A program made the position numbers and the translations under genes. Positions 27,497 through 33,554 of a stretch of DNA of 33,554 bases are shown piece after piece. Source of the stretch: Bacteroidales bacterium. Its GTDB lineage: Bacteria > Bacteroidota > Bacteroidia > Bacteroidales > UBA1715. The notes beneath the pieces were generated by a model. That model was not told where the DNA came from. It worked only from the letters and a program-made list of their open reading frames with translations, and did no database searches. The stretch spans positions 1-33,554 of the forward strand of contig JAQICB010000035.1 in the NCBI GenBank assembly GCA_027858745.1, written 5' to 3'. The number at the start of each line of letters is the position of its first letter. Within the stretch, counting starts at the first letter, position 1.

Positions 27497-30400
27497 TTAC
27501 TTTTTTGTAACCTTAACTGTTTGTGACGCACCATTGGTATACATTATATTAATGAGATACATACCACTTGAAGCCTTATTCATATCAAGCGTCACCTCAC
27601 TACTATTAACCGTTTGGTCAACAACCGTTTCTCCTAACAAACTCACAACCGTTACCGTAGTTATTTCAGATGAAGCCTTTACGTAAACATATGAAACGCA
27701 TGGATTAGGATAAACAGATACGTCAATTGAGACCTCATCTATAGACACCGATATTTGAGAATCACGGAAGGCTTGCAATGCAAGTTCTAAGACAATCACT
27801 TTAGCATCAACTTCTTCTTGTGTTGCCAAAGCATCTCTACTCAAAATACGAGCAGATTGCAAGTCACTGTAAAAACTAATATAATCAGTTTGAGGATATT
27901 GACCTGATTCGGTACCGGTTTGTGCAGTCTGCAGAAGTGTGTCACCCTCAGCAATTAAACTATCCAGCACAGATTTATCTATCGGCACCGGAACCTCAGA
28001 AGCAATAAATACCGCAATCGCCGATTCTAAAACAATCACTTCGCTGTTTAACTCTTCTTGTGTTTCAGCATTCTGCATCACATTTTGTGCATGAGAAATT
28101 CCAGCAAGTAGAGCATTAACAGCAGATAAAGGATAATTACCCGGTTGATCTCCGGTATTATCAACAGCTAAATCAAGTTTAGATTTTGCAACATCAATTG
28201 TAGCAGATAATAAGGATTTATCAAGTGGTTCAATATAAATTTGCAATGCTTCGAATGTGTCAATAGCACTATTTAAATCAGCTATCGCTTGATTTATTTG
28301 AGCTTGAGTTGACGAAGCATTATTATATACTGTTTGAGCAGCATTAATTGCCGTCATTAAATTAGCTTTAGAACCAATCGGATACTGACCATTTTCCTCG
28401 CCTTCAACCGCACCATTATTTAATGCGAGTGCTTCAGACATTGTACTATATAACACGGCACGATCGACAGTTATTTCAAGAGCTTCGAATAAATCAACAG
28501 CAGCTTGCAAGTTTATAACAGCCAAATTAACATCATCCTGAGAAGCTTGACTATCATCATACACAGATTGTGCAGTTGTAATTGCGGTCATTAGATCTGC
28601 TTTAGCACCTTCAGGATATTCCCCCATATTCAAACCTTCAACAGAATTATTGTGTAAGGTGGTTGCTGTTGCAATTTTAGTAAACAAAGTTCCTTTGTTA
28701 ACACCAATTACTGATTCCTGGAACGTTGTAAGAGCAGCATCCAAATCCGACTCAGCTTGATCAACATCTGCTTGAGTAGATGCAGGATTTGTTGCTATAG
28801 AAGTTGCATAATTAATTGCTAGTTGAAGTGTTTCTTTCGAACCGGAAGGATATTCACCATCGGCAGGTCCTTCAACAGAATTATCATGAAAATCTTGTGC
28901 AGTTACAATAAGTGCATCAAGAATTTGTGTATTAACAACAACCTCCTGAGCTTCAAAACCAGCAATAGCTGTATTTAAATTCGTTACCGCAGTATTAACA
29001 TCTGCCTGAGAAACAGTCACATCAGTAAAGACAGATTGTGCTGTCGTAATTGCAGCTTCTAAATCATCAATAGCAGATTGTGGATATTGACCATTTTCAG
29101 CACCAGCCTCAGCGTTTGCAGCTAAGGTTTGAGCAGACGTGATTGTTGATTCTAACACCGATTTATCGATAACAATAACTGAAGCTTCAAATGTAGTAAT
29201 AGCCGTATTTAAATTCGTTACCGCCACATCAATCTCATCTTGAGTAGCCTCAGCATTGTCATATACTGTCTGAGCAACCGCTACTGCAGTACCAAGGTCA
29301 CTTATTGCAGATTGAGGATATTCACCGGCAGCATCACCCGGCACAGCAGCAGTTTGAAGTGCTTCTGCAGAGGAAATTGTAGACTCTAAAATAGATTTAT
29401 CAACAATATTCAATTCCGGTAAGTCTAACACAGTACCTTTAATCTTCACATCATCAACCCAAATTTGACCTTCAGTGCCATCAGCATCTTGAACTTTCCA
29501 TTGAAATTTCACAACATCTGTTAAATCCCATGGTACAACTACAGCATCAGGCCAATCGTATTGAGTAAAATCAGCCCATGTAAGATTCAATACAGTCCAC
29601 TCATCTGACGCAGGAATATCATAATAATAATTCGCATCATCGGTAATAGCAGATAAGTTAATTTCTAAAATAAATGCATTATTTGATTTGTATGCAAATT
29701 GAATTCCTGTAGAACCACTCAAATCATAAGGAGTCTCATCAGCATTAAGAGGCATACCCATACCAACAAACGGAGGATATCCCAACTCAACTTGCCCCAT
29801 CAGACTATAATCAATCATCGCAGCACTACCGGTACCATCAGCTCCCGGAGAAGACATGGTAAACGGATCTGTTTCGGTAGATAAAGGAACGACAGTTGAA
29901 CTACCTCCCGGTTCATTATCAGAATAGGAGAACCAGTATGTATTCATATAGGTAAGATTCTCTAACTCAGCATTAAAAATAAGTGTTTCATCGACAACTT
30001 TTTGCTTATTAAATTCTACTTCAGCAGCTTCTAAATCAAGTATAGCCTGGTCTACAACAGCTTGTGTTGAACTTGCATTATTTACGACAGCTTGCGCAGC
30101 ATCGATTGCCAATTGGAATTCAGCCTTTGCACCGGGTTTATAGTCACCCAATGCTGTACCTTCTACCGCATTATCATGAATTAATTGTGCATCACTAATT
30201 GCCGAAACGAGAGTAGATTTATCAACAACCTCTATTATGCACGTAGCTTTTTTTGTTGAATTATCAAGTGATGTTGCAGTAATAGTAGCATTACCTGCTG
30301 CGAGTGGTGTTACCACACCTGTTGCAGAAACTGACACAACCGACGGCATATTAGATGTCCATGAAACATTTTTATTATATGTCTCAACCGGACTAATCGT

Positions 30401-33400
30401 TGCCGTTAATTGTTCGGTAGAACCACCCACTTCTAGAATTAAAGACGTTGGTGAAACACTCACACTTTCTACATGAACAACCGTAATAGTAACACTACAA
30501 TCATTAGATGTAATATTTGATCCATCAGTCGTTGTAGCTGTAATCACAGTTGTACCTTCACTAACCGGAGTCACGTTACCTTGACTATCAACAGTTGCAA
30601 CAGCTTCATCAGCCGAAGACCACGATAAAACAGTGCTCGCACCTTCAGGGTTAACTGTTGCTAAAATTTGTCCACTTGCTTCAATATCTAATGTAATTGA
30701 ATTATCAATACTTAAACTTGTTGCTATAATTGGAATAATTGTCACATAACAGGTATCCGTAAATGTTCCGTCCTCCGATATAACAACAATACCAACAGAA
30801 TCAGGTTCTGAAACGGCAAGAGGATTAACTGTTACTTTTCCTGTACCGGGCACAACCTCTGCTAAAGCAGGATTTAATGACTCCCATGTAATATTTTTAT
30901 TCGTCGCATTCGAAGGAGAAATAGTAGCAGTAATATCGAGCGTTTCATTTAATTGAATCTCATCCGAATGAATATTAAGACTCACACCGGTAACTGAAAT
31001 GCTATTGATAGATACTAGAACATCAACTGTTGCTGCATATCCACCATCTACCGTAGTTACCGTAATCACTGTAGTTCCTTGAGCTTCCGGAGTCACGACA
31101 CCATCAACAACACTTGCGATAGTATTATTGTCCGATTCCCACACAACATCTTGATTTGTAGCATCTTCTGGCAAAACTGTTTCTGCAATAACGCCATTAG
31201 AACCACCTACAGTTAATGACAATTCCGAAACATTTGTAGTAATTCCGGTAACCGCAACCGGTTCAACTGTTACCGATACGGTCTCAGTTACTCCACTTCC
31301 ATCATTCGCCGTTGCGGTGATAATTGCAGTTCCAACACCAATAACGCTTAACACTCCATTTGTTACTATTACAGCGGCAGTATTATCAGAACTCCATAAA
31401 ACTGTTTTGTCAGACGCATCTGTTGGTTGCACCTCAGCTGAAAGAGTATATGAAGCACTTGAAGTATTTAAAGTTATTTCTTCGCCTGAAAGCAAATCTG
31501 TACCATTATTACTTAATATGATATCGGTCACCTGATTTGCAGACACCTCAACAGTACAGGTCGCTTGGTAACCACCATCTTCAGTTGTTACTGTAATTGT
31601 TGCATTACCAACGCCTACAACTTCAACCACACCATTTGTTACCGTTACCACATCAGTATCATCTGATTCCCATGTAACAGTCTGATTAGTCGCATCTAAG
31701 GGGTCAATTGTTGCTTGTAATGTTACTGCTGAACTCGTAGCAGACAATGACAATGTTGTTTGATCGAGTGCAACTCCTACCACCGGTATAGCTTCTACTA
31801 TTACCGATACAGTCTCAGTTATTCCACTTCCATCATTCGCCGTTGCAGTGATAATTGCAGTTCCAACACCAACAGCGCTTAACACACCATTTGTTACCGT
31901 TACAGCAGCAGTATTATCAGAACTCCATGAAACTGTTTTGTCAGTTGCATTTGATGGTTGCACCTCAGCTAAAAGAGTATATGAAGCACTTGAAGTATTT
32001 AAAGTTATTTCTTCGCCTGAAAGCAAATCTGTACCATTATTACTTAATATGATATCGGTTACATCTAAAGTAGCTACCGTTACATTACATGTATCAGTAA
32101 AAACACCATCATTTGTTGTAACAATAATTTGCGTAGAACCTAAATTAGCTCCAGTAAGAATACCATTAGATACGGTTGCAATTGTTTCGTCTAAACTTAA
32201 CCACGAAACCGATTTATCTGTTGCGTCTATCGGTTCCACCGCAGCAGATAATGTAAGCTCTTCATTAATTACAATTTCAGCAGTTTGAGGAGAAACGGTC
32301 ACACCTGTTACCAACGTAACTGAAGCATCAACCGTTACCAAACATGAATCTATAACTGTCGCATCTGCATTACATGTTACAAAAATATAGCAAGAACCAA
32401 CACCTTGTGGCGTAACATCACCGGTAAGTGCATCAACAGTTGCAACAGTAGCATCATCAGAACTCCATGTGACCGTTTTGTCAGTTGTATTAGAAGGACT
32501 AACAGTGGCAGTTAATGTTTTTGCAGCATCACCATCGACAAAACCTAAAGATTCAGCTGTTACTACCGAAGTAGGCAACACTTCTGTTACTGTTATCTCG
32601 GCTGTACCTGTAATACCACTCACATCATTTGCTGTAGCAATAATGGACACAATACCATCAGCAACACCGGTCACAACACCTGTTGTTGGATTAACAGTTG
32701 CCACTGCAGTATTAGCTGAACTCCACGTAACTGTTTTGTCCGTAGCATATGTCGGAACAACAGATTCTGTTAATGTAATAGTAGATCCAACATTTACCGA
32801 ATTCGAAGCAGGACTAATTGTAATTTCAGAAATCAATATTGGATCAACAACAATAGTTGCTGTTTCTGTTATTCCACTGCCGTCATTTGCTGTTGCAGTT
32901 ATAGTAACAGTTCCAACAGACACTCCGGTTACCAATCCTGTTGCAGTATTAACTGTTGCAACATCAGTATTATCCGAACTCCACGTAACAGTTTTATCCG
33001 TTGCATTTGTTGGAGCAACAGATTTTGATAATTGTAATGTTTCATTTATAAGTATTGCTTGACTCGCTGGAGAAATAGTTATTCCCGTTACTGCTTGATT
33101 CGCAACCGTTATTTGAGCTGTGCCCGTAATACCGCTTCCATCGTTTGCTGTAGCCGTTATAGCAGCTGGGCCGGGAGAAACAGCGGTTACCAAACCTGTT
33201 GCAGCATCAACTGTTGCAACATCAGTATTATCTGAACTCCATGTCACCGTTTTATCCGTTGCACCGGAAGGTAAAACAGACTCTGTTAATTGCTGTGTTT
33301 CCGTGGTTATTACCGTCGCAGTAGCCGGTGAAATTGTAATTTCAGAAACCAATATTGGATCAACAAAAATAGTTGCTGTTCCTGTTATTCCACTGCCATC

Positions 33401-33554
33401 ATTTGCAGTTGCAATTATAGTAACAGTTCCAACAGACACTCCGGTCACCAATCCTGTTGCAGTATTAACTGTTGCAACATCAGTATTATCCGAACTCCAC
33501 GTAACAGTTTTATCCGTTGCATTTGTTGGAGCAACAGATTTTGATAATTGTAAT
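27497..33554 (-). CDS. Giant BIG2/FIVAR repeat surface protein with T9SS type A sorting domain (N-terminus beyond window)
   Basis: The frame is open from the right edge to 27497, over 2,000 residues, and the N-terminus is missing. Apparent starts near 33451 are internal codons. In order: at least 13 BIG2-type Ig-like domains (33554 to about 30225; recurring DATDKTVTWSSDNTDVATV and ITATANDGSGIT). One FIVAR-like helical repeat follows (about 30222-30005), then a carbohydrate-binding-like jelly-roll module (about 29995-29415: 'LSGSTGIQFAYKSNN', 'WTVLNLTWADFTQYDWP', 'GQIWVDDVKIKG', like CBM11/CIA30). Seven more FIVAR-like repeats come next (about 29412-27745; DKSVLESTI...GQYPQSA...AITTAQ). A C-terminal T9SS type A domain closes it ('VYPNPCVSYVYVKA', ending MYTNGASQTVKVTKK). 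The protein is exported by T9SS and probably works as a long surface adhesin or glycan-binding filament. A terminator follows the gene. Confidence 0.92.
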   Translation of the reverse strand, partial: LQLSKSVAPTNATDKTVTWSSDNTDVATVNTATGLVTGVSVGTVTIIATANDGSGITGTATIFVDPILVSEITISPATATVITTETQQLTESVLPSGATDKTVTWSSDNTDVATVDAATGLVTAVSPGPAAITATANDGSGITGTAQITVANQAVTGITISPASQAILINETLQLSKSVAPTNATDKTVTWSSDNTDVATVNTATGLVTGVSVGTVTITATANDGSGITETATIVVDPILISEITISPASNSVNVGSTITLTESVVPTYATDKTVTWSSANTAVATVNPTTGVVTGVADGIVSIIATANDVSGITGTAEITVTEVLPTSVVTAESLGFVDGDAAKTLTATVSPSNTTDKTVTWSSDDATVATVDALTGDVTPQGVGSCYIFVTCNADATVIDSCLVTVDASVTLVTGVTVSPQTAEIVINEELTLSAAVEPIDATDKSVSWLSLDETIATVSNGILTGANLGSTQIIVTTNDGVFTDTCNVTVATLDVTDIILSNNGTDLLSGEEITLNTSSASYTLLAEVQPSNATDKTVSWSSDNTAAVTVTNGVLSAVGVGTAIITATANDGSGITETVSVIVEAIPVVGVALDQTTLSLSATSSAVTLQATIDPLDATNQTVTWESDDTDVVTVTNGVVEVVGVGNATITVTTEDGGYQATCTVEVSANQVTDIILSNNGTDLLSGEEITLNTSSASYTLSAEVQPTDASDKTVLWSSDNTAAVIVTNGVLSVIGVGTAIITATANDGSGVTETVSVTVEPVAVTGITTNVSELSLTVGGSNGVIAETVLPEDATNQDVVWESDNNTIASVVDGVVTPEAQGTTVITVTTVDGGYAATVDVLVSINSISVTGVSLNIHSDEIQLNETLDITATISPSNATNKNITWESLNPALAEVVPGTGKVTVNPLAVSEPDSVGIVVISEDGTFTDTCYVTIIPIIATSLSIDNSITLDIEASGQILATVNPEGASTVLSWSSADEAVATVDSQGNVTPVSEGTTVITATTTDGSNITSNDCSVTITVVHVESVSVSPTSLILEVGGSTEQLTATISPVETYNKNVSWTSNMPSVVSVSATGVVTPLAAGNATITATSLDNSTKKATCIIEVVDKSTLVSAISDAQLIHDNAVEGTALGDYKPGAKAEFQLAIDAAQAVVNNASSTQAVVDQAILDLEAAEVEFNKQKVVDETLIFNAELENLTYMNTYWFSYSDNEPGGSSTVVPLSTETDPFTMSSPGADGTGSAAMIDYSLMGQVELGYPPFVGMGMPLNADETPYDLSGSTGIQFAYKSNNAFILEINLSAITDDANYYYDIPASDEWTVLNLTWADFTQYDWPDAVVVPWDLTDVVKFQWKVQDADGTEGQIWVDDVKIKGTVLDLPELNIVDKSILESTISSAEALQTAAVPGDAAGEYPQSAISDLGTAVAVAQTVYDNAEATQDEIDVAVTNLNTAITTFEASVIVIDKSVLESTITSAQTLAANAEAGAENGQYPQSAIDDLEAAITTAQSVFTDVTVSQADVNTAVTNLNTAIAGFEAQEVVVNTQILDALIVTAQDFHDNSVEGPADGEYPSGSKETLQLAINYATSIATNPASTQADVDQAESDLDAALTTFQESVIGVNKGTLFTKIATATTLHNNSVEGLNMGEYPEGAKADLMTAITTAQSVYDDSQASQDDVNLAVINLQAAVDLFEALEITVDRAVLYSTMSEALALNNGAVEGEENGQYPIGSKANLMTAINAAQTVYNNASSTQAQINQAIADLNSAIDTFEALQIYIEPLDKSLLSATIDVAKSKLDLAVDNTGDQPGNYPLSAVNALLAGISHAQNVMQNAETQEELNSEVIVLESAIAVFIASEVPVPIDKSVLDSLIAEGDTLLQTAQTGTESGQYPQTDYISFYSDLQSARILSRDALATQEEVDAKVIVLELALQAFRDSQISVSIDEVSIDVSVYPNPCVSYVYVKASSEITTVTVVSLLGETVVDQTVNSSEVTLDMNKASSGMYLINIMYTNGASQTVKVTKK
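31270..31532 (-). repeat. 531-bp-offset repeat, copy 1
   Basis: About 263 bases that recur at 31801-32063. The end nearest 31432-31532 is almost identical between the copies, encoding the unusual NNGTDLLSGEEITLNTSS start of a BIG2 domain; the rest has scattered differences. Confidence 0.85.
31801..32063 (-). repeat. 531-bp-offset repeat, copy 2
   Basis: Second copy of the 31270-31532 unit, shifted by 531 bases, which is two BIG2 domains. It indicates duplication of a domain pair. Confidence 0.85.
32815..33038 (-). repeat. 516-bp-offset repeat, copy 1
   Basis: About 224 bases that recur at 33331-33554 with only a handful of differences; the last 150 bases differ at about three positions. The unit is about 86 codons times two. 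Confidence 0.9.
33331..33554 (-). repeat. 516-bp-offset repeat, copy 2 (runs to window edge)
   Basis: Second copy of the 32815-33038 unit, shifted by 516 bases and probably continuing beyond the edge. The near identity at DNA level points to recent duplication or gene conversion. Confidence 0.9.

Noticed and set aside
31848-33062. Long plus-strand frames (31848-32288, 32469-33062) opposite the BIG2 array
   Set aside because: They lie antisense to a clear, continuous coding repeat; their openness and repeated wording mirror the BIG2 codons on the other strand.
27497-33451. Start of the giant protein at 33451
   Set aside because: The codon there is TTG for an internal Leu of a BIG2 domain, and the frame continues in the same repeat to the window edge.
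27745-33554. Regular repeats resembling a CRISPR array
   Set aside because: Repeat units are hundreds of bases, in frame, and encode BIG2 and FIVAR domains; no short direct repeats with unique spacers are present.

Overview
This window is AT-rich chromosomal DNA from a member of the Bacteroidota. The evidence is the 5' end of a 16S rRNA gene of Bacteroidota type at the left edge, repeated promoter-like boxes of the Bacteroidota form (TAnnTTTG about 20 bases after a TTG-containing box), type IX secretion (T9SS) sorting domains of both type A and type B, PorP/SprF and PorE-like partners, a TonB-dependent receptor, and the acpP-fabF-rnc cluster typical of the phylum. No insertion sequence, phage gene, tRNA or CRISPR array was seen.

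Layout. 1-481: 16S rRNA 5' end (minus strand) with its leader and promoter. 482-2985: PPP-family phosphoesterase coupled to a TPR/beta-propeller/OmpA-like protein. 2952-4476 (minus): futalosine hydrolase plus a DoxX/MauE-thioredoxin membrane protein. 4733-5707: secreted protein with a very charged tail. 5718-7995 (minus): acpP-fabF-rnc. 8287-8856: purN. 8860-11175 (minus): GH65 phosphorylase. 11333-11459: possible gene remnant. 11475-12287: secreted PAP2 phosphatase. 12402-22641: T9SS surface locus with a PKD-repeat type B adhesin on one strand and, divergently, PorP/SprF and two tandem PorE-like proteins. 22784-24085: O-acetylhomoserine sulfhydrylase. 24108-27393 (minus): TonB-dependent receptor followed by an exported nucleoside-hydrolase/FmdE-like fusion. 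27497 to the right edge (minus): a giant repeat protein with BIG2 and FIVAR domains and a type A sorting domain, cut by the window end.

How the genes work together. The 12.4-22.6 kb locus looks like a self-contained surface-display module: the cargo ends in a type B domain, PorP/SprF is the usual outer-membrane partner of such cargo, and the two OmpA-domain proteins could tie the assembly to peptidoglycan. A third, degenerate member of the same PorE-like family lies at 1171-2985. The TonB receptor and the nucleoside-hydrolase/FmdE fusion form a probable two-gene operon that may import and process an unknown nucleotide-like or cofactor-like ligand; this is the least explained unit here. The remaining genes are housekeeping (lipid synthesis, purine synthesis, menaquinone, methionine, disaccharide phosphorolysis).

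Several gene starts needed correction. GH65, the PAP2 phosphatase, PorP and the PKD adhesin probably start downstream of the longest possible frame, because promoter-like boxes overlap the upstream start or a signal peptide begins later. RNase III has no ATG start available.
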